From an uncultured bacterium (GTDB taxonomy: Bacteria; Bacteroidota; Bacteroidia; Sphingobacteriales; Sphingobacteriaceae): 33,232 bases of DNA. Positions 1 to 7,576 of this stretch are shown here, in pieces (within the stretch, counting starts at the first letter, position 1; each line of letters starts with the position of its first letter). The notes below the pieces were generated by a model, which was not told the origin of the DNA, made no database searches, and worked only from the letters and a program-made list of their open reading frames with translations. Made by a program: the position numbers and the translations under genes. The stretch lies in contig CAJBVG010000289.1 of the NCBI GenBank assembly GCA_903958995.1, forward strand, positions 1 through 33,232, written 5' to 3'.

Positions 1-681
1 AACAGATTGAATAATCGTAAATGGCGTATTTAAAACTAAAGAAGCATTTTGTGGGTTCCCCCACCTAGAAGCGCTGATGGTTTGAATGGGTTTGGTTTGT
101 GTTCCACCTCGAGCAGCAATAACTAACAATCCTAAATATAAAATTACTGTAATTGTTTTTAATGCAACATATGGCTTGTTTTCAATTACTCTTATTTTTA
201 ATGTCCTTTTGTATAATACATAAAGCATATATGTTAGTATTCCCGAAATGATTAACAACCACCAGTAATCTTTAATGTAACTCGGTAACATTTGCCAAAT
301 ATCATTCTCACCGCTAAACAATTCGAAACCTGTTCTCTTTTTTTGAAATCTGAAATATTCAATATCAATAATATTAAATAAAATTCCCGCAAAATTACTT
401 GTCAAAAAAACAAACATTAACACCTTGTCATATATTCTATTTGGACTAAAATACAAACTTGGTATTACGAGCAGAATGTATAATAAATTGATGTATACGA
501 TAGCGGATAGATCGAATAAAATGCCAGACAAGAATGCTACAAATAAGTCGCTTAAGCTAGAATTGGAAAAACTATCGTAGTTGTAGATCAAAAATATAAG
601 TCTACAAATGAAGTAAATCGCTAATAATAAGAGCAATCTGCGTGTTAACACACGAATATGTAAGAATTTATAGGATAACAT
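1..681 (-). CDS. LTA synthase family (membrane sulfatase-fold) protein, N-terminal part only
   Basis: This reading frame stays open from an ATG at 681-679 to the left edge (227 residues), so the C-terminal catalytic domain is outside the window. The translation is strongly hydrophobic with about five membrane segments in its first 180 residues. It carries features I associate with the LTA-synthase/phosphoglycerol-transferase family in Bacteroidota: an EYFRFQKKRTGFELF loop near residue 110, then after the last membrane segment a GGTQTKPI stretch (about 186-193) and LVLNTPFTIIQS at the window edge. Family members are inner-membrane proteins with an external alkaline-phosphatase/sulfatase-fold domain that transfers phospho-glycerol or phospho-ethanolamine type groups. 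The actual substrate cannot be told from this part. It is divergent from metK. The family call rests on recognised pattern, not on a search. Confidence 0.75.
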   Translation of the reverse strand, partial: MLSYKFLHIRVLTRRLLLLLAIYFICRLIFLIYNYDSFSNSSLSDLFVAFLSGILFDLSAIVYINLLYILLVIPSLYFSPNRIYDKVLMFVFLTSNFAGILFNIIDIEYFRFQKKRTGFELFSGENDIWQMLPSYIKDYWWLLIISGILTYMLYVLYKRTLKIRVIENKPYVALKTITVILYLGLLVIAARGGTQTKPIQTISASRWGNPQNASLVLNTPFTIIQSV

Positions 682-755
682 GAATACTTAAAACCTTTGA
701 AAGCACAATATTATTTGATTTTTATTGAATATTAACTGAATATAAAAAAATATTC

Positions 756-763
756 TATTTTTG
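756..763 (+). promoter_or_regulatory. Bacteroidota -7 promoter element for metK
   Basis: TATTTTTG matches the Bacteroidota -7 consensus TAnnTTTG exactly. It lies just before the SAM-II riboswitch, so transcription would start near 769, directly upstream of the first aptamer stem. I find no good TTG (-33) element at the usual 17-23 base spacing; CTG at 736-738 is the closest. Confidence 0.5.
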
Positions 764-770
764 TCGCTCA

Positions 771-825
771 TTATGTGGATTGATTTGCTCGATTGCAACC
801 ACTCTAAAAAAAAGGCTAAAGCAGG
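771..825 (+). promoter_or_regulatory. SAM-II riboswitch upstream of metK
   Basis: The leader reproduces the SAM-II aptamer layout. Stem P1 is GTGG-A-TT (775-781) with AACCAC (797-802), one bulged A. It is followed at once by the conserved GATTT (782-786) and then ATTGC (792-796) before the return strand. An A-rich joiner leads to GGCTAAA (814-820), the counterpart of the conserved GCUAAA. The pseudoknot P2 is TGCT (786-789) with AGCA (820-823), compensated relative to the sequence of the known structure. SAM-II binds S-adenosylmethionine and represses methionine/SAM genes, and the class is known in Bacteroidota. The gene downstream makes SAM, so this is direct product feedback. GCAG (821-824) can instead pair with CTGC (830-833), which would exclude the pseudoknot and may be the switch. 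Confidence 0.83.
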
Positions 826-881
826 AATACTGCAATCTATCCTTTCAACCCGCATCATATTGTAAACATTAAGAAATAATT

Positions 882-2135
882 ATGTCATATTTATTCACTT
901 CGGAGTCCGTTTCAGAGGGACATCCAGACAAAGTAGCCGATCAGATTTCTGACGCTTTAATTGATAACTTTTTAGCATTTGATGCTTCTTCAAAAGTAGC
1001 TTGCGAAACCTTAGTAACCACAGGTCAAGTAGTTTTAGCTGGTGAAGTAAAGTCAAGCGCTTATTTAGATGTACAAGAAATTGCACGTGGTGTAATCCGC
1101 AAAATCGGTTACACTAAATCAGAATACATGTTTGAAGCCAATTCTTGTGGTATTTTATCTGCAATTCATGAGCAATCAGCAGATATTAACCAAGGTGTTG
1201 AGCGTAAAAAGAAAGAAGATCAAGGTGCTGGTGACCAAGGTATGATGTTTGGTTATGCAACGAACGAAACTGCTGATTACATGCCATTAGCATTACATTT
1301 GGCTCATTCATTACTTATTGAACTTGCTGCTATTCGTCGTGAAAACAAAGAAATTAAGTATTTACGCCCTGATGCAAAATCGCAAGTAACATTAGAATAC
1401 GACGATAATAATCGTCCAGTTCGTATCGACTCAATCGTTATTTCTACTCAACATGATGATTTCGATTCGGAAAAGAAAATGTTAGACAAAATCAAAGCTG
1501 ACATTATTAAAGTGCTTATCCCTAGAGTAATGAAGAAATACCCTAAGTATAAATCATTATTCAACGACAAAATCAACTATCACATTAACCCAACTGGTAA
1601 ATTCGTTATCGGTGGACCACATGGTGATACAGGTTTAACAGGTCGTAAGATTATTGTTGACACTTACGGTGGTAAAGGTGCTCACGGTGGTGGAGCATTC
1701 TCAGGTAAAGATCCTTCAAAAGTAGACCGTTCTGCAGCATACGCGACTCGTCATATTGCAAAGAACATGGTTGCGGCTGGTTTATGCGAAGAAGTGCTAG
1801 TACAAGTATCCTATGCAATTGGAGTTGCTAAACCAATGGGTATTTATGTTAATACTTATGGAACAGCAAAAGTAAAAATGACAGACGGTGAGATTGCTAA
1901 GAAAATTGAAAAGATTTTCGATATGCGTCCATATGCTATTGAGCAACGTCTAAAATTACGTAATCCTATCTATTCGGAAACAGCTGCTTATGGCCATATG
2001 GGTCGTAAAAACGAAGTGGTTACTAAAACGTTTAAATCTCCAGGGGGAAAAGACATTAAAGTGAAGGTGGAGTTATTTACTTGGGAGAAATTGGACTATG
2101 TAGAGAAAGTGAAGAAAGATTTCAAATTGAAATAA
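882..2135 (+). CDS. metK: S-adenosylmethionine synthetase MetK
   Basis: MetK makes S-adenosylmethionine from methionine and ATP, releasing phosphate and pyrophosphate, in the cytoplasm. The 417-residue product starts directly with the family N-terminus (TSESVSEGHPDK; GHPDK at 13-17 binds ATP). It contains the signature GAGDQGMMFGYA (115-126) and the glycine-rich GGGAFSGKDPSKVDRSAAY block near residue 270. Length is normal for the family, some 30 residues longer than the E. coli enzyme because of an insertion around 190-230. It is a single-gene unit with its own -7 element, SAM-II riboswitch and terminator. The untranslated leader is about 110 bases. Confidence 0.98.
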   Translation: MSYLFTSESVSEGHPDKVADQISDALIDNFLAFDASSKVACETLVTTGQVVLAGEVKSSAYLDVQEIARGVIRKIGYTKSEYMFEANSCGILSAIHEQSADINQGVERKKKEDQGAGDQGMMFGYATNETADYMPLALHLAHSLLIELAAIRRENKEIKYLRPDAKSQVTLEYDDNNRPVRIDSIVISTQHDDFDSEKKMLDKIKADIIKVLIPRVMKKYPKYKSLFNDKINYHINPTGKFVIGGPHGDTGLTGRKIIVDTYGGKGAHGGGAFSGKDPSKVDRSAAYATRHIAKNMVAAGLCEEVLVQVSYAIGVAKPMGIYVNTYGTAKVKMTDGEIAKKIEKIFDMRPYAIEQRLKLRNPIYSETAAYGHMGRKNEVVTKTFKSPGGKDIKVKVELFTWEKLDYVEKVKKDFKLK

Positions 2136-2152
2136 TATCAATTAATAGATAT

Positions 2153-2187
2153 AAAAAAGCCCCGGAGGATACCTTCGGGGCTTTTTT
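2153..2187 (+). terminator. Intrinsic terminator of metK
   Basis: An A6-flanked hairpin with stem GCCCCGGAGG / CCTTCGGGGC and a four-base loop is followed by T6. Being A-flanked and T-flanked it can act in both directions. It starts 17 bases after the metK stop. Confidence 0.92.
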
Positions 2188-2190
2188 GTT

Positions 2191-2228
2191 GCATATATGC
2201 ATGTTTTTTAAAAAAGTTGCATATATGC
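2191..2228. repeat. 38-bp near-perfect palindrome with two GCATATATGC copies
   Basis: Two copies of the self-complementary 10-mer GCATATATGC (2191-2200 and 2219-2228) flank TTTTTTAAAAAA (2204-2215). The whole 38 bp reads almost the same on both strands, with only two mismatched pairs near the centre. It lies between the metK terminator and another hairpin in a convergent intergenic region. It may be a second bidirectional terminator or a protein-binding palindrome. Confidence 0.6.
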
Positions 2229-2233
2229 AGGTA

Positions 2234-2265
2234 ATTGGTGGCACGACTTAAGTCATGCCACCAAT
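2234..2265 (-). terminator. Hairpin after the S9 peptidase gene
   Basis: ATTGGTGGCA (2234-2243) pairs perfectly with TGCCACCAAT (2256-2265), and the interior continues as GACTTAAGTC after one mismatch. It begins 16 bases after the stop of the minus-strand S9 peptidase. No clean T-run follows directly, so this is either a weak terminator or an RNA 3'-end stabilising hairpin. Confidence 0.5.
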
Positions 2266-2280
2266 CTTTAAACAATGCTT

Positions 2281-4320
2281 TTATTTCAATGTCTCATCCA
2301 ACCATCTATAAAACTCTCTCTGCCACAAAATGCTATTCTGCGGCTTAGTCACCCAATGCCCTTCATCAGAGAAATATAAAAATCTGCTTTTGATCCCTTG
2401 CAATTGTGCTGCCGAAAAAGCTTGTAAGCCTTCACCTAGTGGCACTCTAAAATCTTTTTCATTGTGTATTACTAAAATTGGTGTATTCCAATTTTGTACA
2501 AATTTATGTGGCGAAAATGCTTCGTACGATTTTGGTTTTGGGTTTTTCCAATATGCTCCTTCTAAATCATGATTCGCAAAAAACACTTCTTCTGTTGCAC
2601 CATACATACTCTCCAAATTAAATACACCACAATGAGCAATGAAAGATTTAAAGCGGTTATTATGATGACCAGCTAACCAGTACACAGAGTAACCTCCGTA
2701 GCTTGCTCCAACAGCAGCTCTAAGAGTAGTATCAATGTATGGCTCCTTACTTACATCGTCAATCGCCGAAAGCAAGTCATTCATCGCTTGACCTCCCCAA
2801 TCTCCGCTAATCTCATCATTCCACTCTTGCCCAAATGATGGCAAACCTCTTCTGTTCGGAGCAATAACTACATATCCTTTTGATGCCATTAATTGATAGT
2901 TCCATCGGTAAGAAAAATTTTGACTTACTGTACTTTGTGGTCCACCTTGACAAACAAGTAAGCTTGGATATTTTTTATCCTTATCGAAATTCGGTGGGTA
3001 AATTACCCAAACTAACATTTCCTTATCATCTGTTGTGGTAACCATTCTTTTTTCCACTCTTCCCAATTTTAAACTTTCTAAAATTGCATCGTTAGTATGT
3101 GATAGTAAATAAGCATTACCTTTCAACGTTTCTATTCTGTAAATCTCTGTTGGTGCACTCATGTTTACTCGAGTGGCAATAATATTTGACACTTTACCAT
3201 CAAATGATAATTCTATTCCTCCTAAATCACTTAAGCCATTCGTGATTTTACGAATTGCATCTTTCTTAGCTGTTAATGAATATGAAAATAATTGATGAAT
3301 TGCATCTACGCAACTTGTAAAATAAATGGTTTTCGAATCCTTTGTCCAAACAATGTTATCTGCACTTTGATCTAAATTAGCTGTTGCTTCAACAAGTAAC
3401 TTGCTAGTTAAATCCATTATCATCAATCTGTTTTTATCGGCTTCGAATCCTGCACGTTTCATGCTTAACCATGCAATGTACTTGCCGTCTGGAGAAAATT
3501 TTGGGTCTACATCATAACCAACATTTGGAGCAGAGATGTTAATCGTTTTACCTGTTTCAATATTATATAAATATATTTCTGTGTTAGTGCTTACTGCATA
3601 AGCAGTACCACTTTCTTTTTTGCATGTGTATGCAATCGATTTGCCATCAGGGCTCCAACTCATTTGTTCTTCACCACCGAAAGGTTGTGTAGGTGCATCG
3701 AATTTTTCTCCTGGCATAACGTCAACTACAGCACCAAGCTTACCATCTTCGTACGAACTATACATTACATGGCTAAATGCTCCATCTTCCCATTGAGTCC
3801 AGTGACGCATCATTAATCCATCATATTCTAATGCATTTGCTTTAGGTAAATCTGGATATCTTTTTTTAACTGTGTATTCTAAATCTATTTCTTGTGAAAA
3901 ATAAATATGCTTTTGTGTTGGTGAGTAATTAAAATTATAAACCCCACCATCGATGTTACTTATCTGTTTTTTATCTGTTCCATCTGAATTCATCTCCCAC
4001 AATTGCGACTCGCCGGATTCGGCACTTAAATATCCAATTTTTTTACCATCGGGTCTCCAACGTGCATTCGATTCTGATGTTGGTGTTGCTGTTAATTGCT
4101 TAGGTGTGCCTCCAGCTGATGGCACTAACCATAAATCAGTACTCCCTTTGTTTTCATCTACCTTATAGGTGGTTATTTGATAAACTACTGACTTGCCATC
4201 AGGAGAAACTTTAGGTTCGGCAACACGACCAAATTTCCATAACGTTTCTGGTTGCATTGTATTTTGAGCAAATGAACTGCCTCCAATTAACAATGCCGAA
4301 ATAAATAATAATCTTTTCAT
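2281..4320 (-). CDS. Secreted S9 family serine peptidase (prolyl oligopeptidase/dipeptidyl-peptidase type)
   Basis: It cleaves peptides, probably in the periplasm. The start chosen is the ATG at 4320, which gives 679 residues beginning MKRLLFISALLIGGSSFAQ, a clear signal peptide; the open frame extends 18 codons further but that would bury the signal. Residues 25 to about 390 form a TolB/WD40-like beta-propeller with repeated SPDGK motifs (for example SPDGKSIAYT, SPDGKYIAWLS). The C-terminal alpha/beta hydrolase domain has the nucleophile in GASYGGY (Ser about 540), the acid in HNEKDFRVP (Asp about 623) and the His in DEGHW (about 655). The triad is complete. It is last in an apparent operon behind the DUF5686 protein and a 40-residue membrane protein, 16 bases after the latter. 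Confidence 0.93.
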   Translation of the reverse strand: MKRLLFISALLIGGSSFAQNTMQPETLWKFGRVAEPKVSPDGKSVVYQITTYKVDENKGSTDLWLVPSAGGTPKQLTATPTSESNARWRPDGKKIGYLSAESGESQLWEMNSDGTDKKQISNIDGGVYNFNYSPTQKHIYFSQEIDLEYTVKKRYPDLPKANALEYDGLMMRHWTQWEDGAFSHVMYSSYEDGKLGAVVDVMPGEKFDAPTQPFGGEEQMSWSPDGKSIAYTCKKESGTAYAVSTNTEIYLYNIETGKTINISAPNVGYDVDPKFSPDGKYIAWLSMKRAGFEADKNRLMIMDLTSKLLVEATANLDQSADNIVWTKDSKTIYFTSCVDAIHQLFSYSLTAKKDAIRKITNGLSDLGGIELSFDGKVSNIIATRVNMSAPTEIYRIETLKGNAYLLSHTNDAILESLKLGRVEKRMVTTTDDKEMLVWVIYPPNFDKDKKYPSLLVCQGGPQSTVSQNFSYRWNYQLMASKGYVVIAPNRRGLPSFGQEWNDEISGDWGGQAMNDLLSAIDDVSKEPYIDTTLRAAVGASYGGYSVYWLAGHHNNRFKSFIAHCGVFNLESMYGATEEVFFANHDLEGAYWKNPKPKSYEAFSPHKFVQNWNTPILVIHNEKDFRVPLGEGLQAFSAAQLQGIKSRFLYFSDEGHWVTKPQNSILWQREFYRWLDETLK

Positions 4321-4336
4321 GAGTATATCGTGGTAT

Positions 4337-4459
4337 TTAATTACATCCTTTATAGGCCATATAACCAACAACAAGCCAAGCTATTCCTTTTATAAGAAAA
4401 AAAAGAAAGCCCAGGAGTCCTAGTTTCTTTAGCCATTGCGTTTTTTGTTCTTGTTTCAT
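4337..4459 (-). CDS. Small single-span membrane protein, 40 residues
   Basis: This short gene has no recognised function. The product begins with a charged stretch (MKQEQKTQWLKK), continues through a hydrophobic helix (about residues 13-33, LGLLGFLFFLIKGIAWLVV) and ends in YMAYKGCN. Small proteins of this build, with a basic N-terminus, an LKK(L/I)G start and FLFFLIKG in the helix, are familiar in Bacteroidota genomes, but I know no role for them. Its ATG overlaps the stop of the upstream DUF5686 gene (TAATG), suggesting translational coupling, and the S9 peptidase starts 16 bases later. The tight packing between two genes is the main support that it is real. Confidence 0.68.
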   Translation of the reverse strand: MKQEQKTQWLKKLGLLGFLFFLIKGIAWLVVGYMAYKGCN

Positions 4460-6939
4460 TAAAATGAAATGGAGAGATTTAATTTAAAAGCTAAGTTATC
4501 CTTTTCTACAGAATTTTTATAGGCCCCATACCTATAATAAACACCAAGACCTAATCCAGTATTATAAATATTTGATTTTAATACCAGTAAATCACTAAAT
4601 AGTAATCCACTTTCAACATATCCTTTTTCCATAGTCTTAAACACTACTCCTGTGTGTTGGGTAGTATTCGATAAGCTTCCTATTCCATAAGCTGTAGAAA
4701 TGCCTATGCCAGGTTTAACATATTTGCTTTGATAAAGTAATTTACCGAAATCATGTAGCACAAACAAACTCGCTTGTTGTGTTGATAGAAATTCATTCAT
4801 ACGCATGGTTTCAAAATAACCTTGACTCGCCAAACTGAAACTTCCATTATAGTTTGATCTACCTGTGTATGCGAATGGATATGGCACACTTCCTTTAATG
4901 TATCCAGCAGATAATTGTACATGCGTGATTCCAATATTACGAATGGTAAACGCTTTCTTAATACTTAAATCAAACTTCCAATAATCGCCTTTCCAATTAT
5001 CATCTATACTTTTTGCATAAGCCATGTTAAACCACACCACTGGATATTTAGTGCCTAGAGAAATTCGTTGTTTAGATTGTCGCATAAAGGTTTCTCGGTA
5101 TGCCCATCGTGTACTCATACCAATCTCACGTGTTTCAAAAATGTTAAACATTTTAGCATCTTGTGTAAATTGATAGGCATTAGTTACGCTTCTTTTATAT
5201 TGCGATGCATATACATAATGTAATAAATATTTTTGTGAGCGAATACTCAATTGACTCTCTATACCTTCTTGCCAATCCATGTTGTTCATTAGTATGTTTC
5301 GATAAGTATCGAATTTCGTTTTCTTGTCTCCTCTAAAAAATGTTCCTCCAGATTCAACTACATCTTTAGATATACTTGCTTTCCATTCTATATCTTGTTT
5401 TAAAAATATTGGAACAGTAAGACTGCTTCCATACTTAAATTGATGATCTTTTGTACCCCAAGCAAAATAGGCCTCTGTGTTAAAATATTTGCTGAATTTT
5501 TCTGATGTCCCAATGCCTAGACCTAAACGGATTCCTTCATAATCATTATATGAACTAATTATTCTCTTTAAATCAAATTGTATATATCCATAAGGAATAT
5601 ATCCTTTTGTGAACACATCAAATAACTTCGCTTTCTCATCAAATTTTTCTGCTTTGCCTATACTATCAACTATATAATACGTTTGTTTTTCTAATCGATC
5701 TAAGGTATCTACTCGATATTTATTTAATAGCGAATCGGAATTATTTTTAATTGATTTTCTATCGTAATCTATAACTACTCCATCAAACTTTTTCTTTGTC
5801 TGATCAACTCCTATTTCTATATCTTTAATATATGTTCTGCCTATTCCAATCATCTTCCTGTTTTCAATTTGAACTAGAGAAACTAAATCCAAGTCAGTAT
5901 TGAGTTGTGTGGGAAACCATGCGCCACTTATTTTCTCATATTGTTGCTGAACTTTGATTTTGAAATATGAACTTTTTTCGGGTTCTGCAATAACATTTTG
6001 CACTGCATATCCATCTTTATTAATATAGAGTAGACCTTTTAATCCATCGAAATTTCTTCCTTTGCCAGGCTTAAATGAAATCACAAAAACAGAATCCTCG
6101 TTTTGCAATAAAGTATCTTCAAGCGCGAAAAAATATTTTTCGGTGCTGCCTTTGCTTATTGGACTCAAATAATTTTTATCTAGCACCTTCATGTAATCTT
6201 TATAAAAAGAAAACGATTGAAATTGAGAGGCGATTAAAACAAACATTGGATTTTTTAATCCTGATATTTTAACGGCTTTTATTTGTTCCTTGTTTTTTTC
6301 TGGAAATAAAAAATCGCGCTGTGTTACAGTCTCTGTAATAAATAAATGTTGTTTTTCGAATAATGAATCTGTAGATTTTTTCTCCTTGGCAATTCTATTT
6401 AAAATTGAATCTTTTTGGTATTGATAATTTTTACTCGTACTATCTAGTTTAGAAATTTTGTATTTTATTGCTCTAGGGAAAATCGCAGTGTCTTCTTTCC
6501 CTGTAAAAACAAACTTATTATAAGAGGTGTATTTAAAGGATGGTAATTTTTCGGGATTGTTTTCGTTTTTATGTTCAATAACCTTTTTGATAATTTTGTT
6601 AGCTGGGTTTTCTCCTGCAATAATTTGAACTTCTCTTATATTGTTTTCTTTTATGCTTAATGTGATTTCATTTTCTATTGATTTTTTTAACCTTACCTCT
6701 TTGGCTAAATACCCTACGTATTGAAAACGTACCAATATTTCTTCATTTATTGATTTAAGTATAAATCTTCCATCAATATCTGTTTGTGTGCCTTTGTCCT
6801 CGCCAACAATAGTAACAGCAACAAAAGGCAATTCTTTTTTGGTTTGTTTATCGAGCACCTTACCTTTAAATTGATAAGTTTGAGCATTAGTGCTTGTGAA
6901 GTGAAGGAAGAAGAATAGAAAAACGTAAAGTTTTCTCAT
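4459..6939 (-). CDS. DUF5686 / carboxypeptidase-regulatory-like domain outer-membrane protein
   Basis: An 826-residue exported protein. Residues 1-19 are a signal peptide (MRKLYVFLFFFLHFTSTNAQ). Residues about 23-105 form a CarboxypepD_reg-like beta-sandwich (FKGKVLDKQTKKELPFVAVTI ... TDIDGRF), the domain that also begins SusC-type TonB-dependent receptors. The rest matches DUF5686. The second half (from about 450) has alternating aromatic/polar strands and the protein ends in Phe (LNLSISF), both typical of an outer-membrane beta-barrel. The substrate and role of DUF5686 proteins are unknown to me. It lacks a TonB box and plug domain, so it is not a SusC receptor. It leads a minus-strand operon and is divergent from the Nudix gene. 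Confidence 0.88.
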   Translation of the reverse strand: MRKLYVFLFFFLHFTSTNAQTYQFKGKVLDKQTKKELPFVAVTIVGEDKGTQTDIDGRFILKSINEEILVRFQYVGYLAKEVRLKKSIENEITLSIKENNIREVQIIAGENPANKIIKKVIEHKNENNPEKLPSFKYTSYNKFVFTGKEDTAIFPRAIKYKISKLDSTSKNYQYQKDSILNRIAKEKKSTDSLFEKQHLFITETVTQRDFLFPEKNKEQIKAVKISGLKNPMFVLIASQFQSFSFYKDYMKVLDKNYLSPISKGSTEKYFFALEDTLLQNEDSVFVISFKPGKGRNFDGLKGLLYINKDGYAVQNVIAEPEKSSYFKIKVQQQYEKISGAWFPTQLNTDLDLVSLVQIENRKMIGIGRTYIKDIEIGVDQTKKKFDGVVIDYDRKSIKNNSDSLLNKYRVDTLDRLEKQTYYIVDSIGKAEKFDEKAKLFDVFTKGYIPYGYIQFDLKRIISSYNDYEGIRLGLGIGTSEKFSKYFNTEAYFAWGTKDHQFKYGSSLTVPIFLKQDIEWKASISKDVVESGGTFFRGDKKTKFDTYRNILMNNMDWQEGIESQLSIRSQKYLLHYVYASQYKRSVTNAYQFTQDAKMFNIFETREIGMSTRWAYRETFMRQSKQRISLGTKYPVVWFNMAYAKSIDDNWKGDYWKFDLSIKKAFTIRNIGITHVQLSAGYIKGSVPYPFAYTGRSNYNGSFSLASQGYFETMRMNEFLSTQQASLFVLHDFGKLLYQSKYVKPGIGISTAYGIGSLSNTTQHTGVVFKTMEKGYVESGLLFSDLLVLKSNIYNTGLGLGVYYRYGAYKNSVEKDNLAFKLNLSISF

Positions 6940-7009
6940 AGAGAATTTTAGAATATTTCACATAATTACTTTAAATTACTAATATAATAAACATAGTAAC
7001 AGCTTTTTT

Positions 7010-7558
7010 ATGAACGAAAATCACAATCCTTGGACTACCGTTTCATCTAAGGAAATCTACGATAACCCTTGGATAAATCTAACCGAACATAATGTCATTA
7101 ATCCTAATGGTGGAAAAGGTATTTATGGAAAAGTGCATTTTAAGAATCTTGCAATTGGTATTATTCCTTTGTTTGAAAATGGAGATACGCTACTTGTTGG
7201 GCAATATCGTTACCCTCTAAATGCCTATTCATGGGAATTACCCGAAGGTGGTGGAAAGCTGGATGTGGATCCTATTGATTCTGCCCAAAGAGAATTGTTA
7301 GAAGAAACTGGACTAACAGCAAAACATTGGACCAAATTACTAGAAATGCATTTATCGAACTCCGTTAGCGACGAATTGAGTATCATCTACATTGCCGAAG
7401 GTCTTACGGAAGGAGAATCGGAACCTGAAGAAACAGAACAGTTGCAAATAAAGAGATTACCCGTTTCAGAAGCAATAGATATGGTTATGCGTGGTGAAAT
7501 AACAGATTCGATGACTGTAGCAGGATTGTTAAAGTTCAAAGTTTTGAGGGGAAATTAA
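7010..7558 (+). CDS. Nudix hydrolase, ADP-ribose pyrophosphatase-like
   Basis: A 182-residue cytoplasmic hydrolase of nucleoside diphosphates linked to another group. The N-terminal part and the GQYRYP ... WELPEGGGK lead-in resemble the ADP-ribose/NDP-sugar pyrophosphatase branch (NudF-like). The Nudix helix RELLEETGL (94-102) has both metal-binding Glu residues. The first Glu of the Nudix box (GX5E) is replaced by Val86 (GGGKLDVDPID), though an Asp follows at 87. The M1 peptidase starts 18 bases after the stop, so the two are probably co-transcribed, though their functions have no obvious link. The exact substrate cannot be read from the sequence. Confidence 0.9.
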   Translation: MNENHNPWTTVSSKEIYDNPWINLTEHNVINPNGGKGIYGKVHFKNLAIGIIPLFENGDTLLVGQYRYPLNAYSWELPEGGGKLDVDPIDSAQRELLEETGLTAKHWTKLLEMHLSNSVSDELSIIYIAEGLTEGESEPEETEQLQIKRLPVSEAIDMVMRGEITDSMTVAGLLKFKVLRGN

Positions 7559-7576
7559 TTCTTCCTAGTTTTAAAC

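Noticed and set aside
4321..4374. N-terminal extension of the S9 peptidase to 4374
   Set aside because: It would place 18 residues before a clear signal peptide and overlap the 40-residue membrane protein gene.
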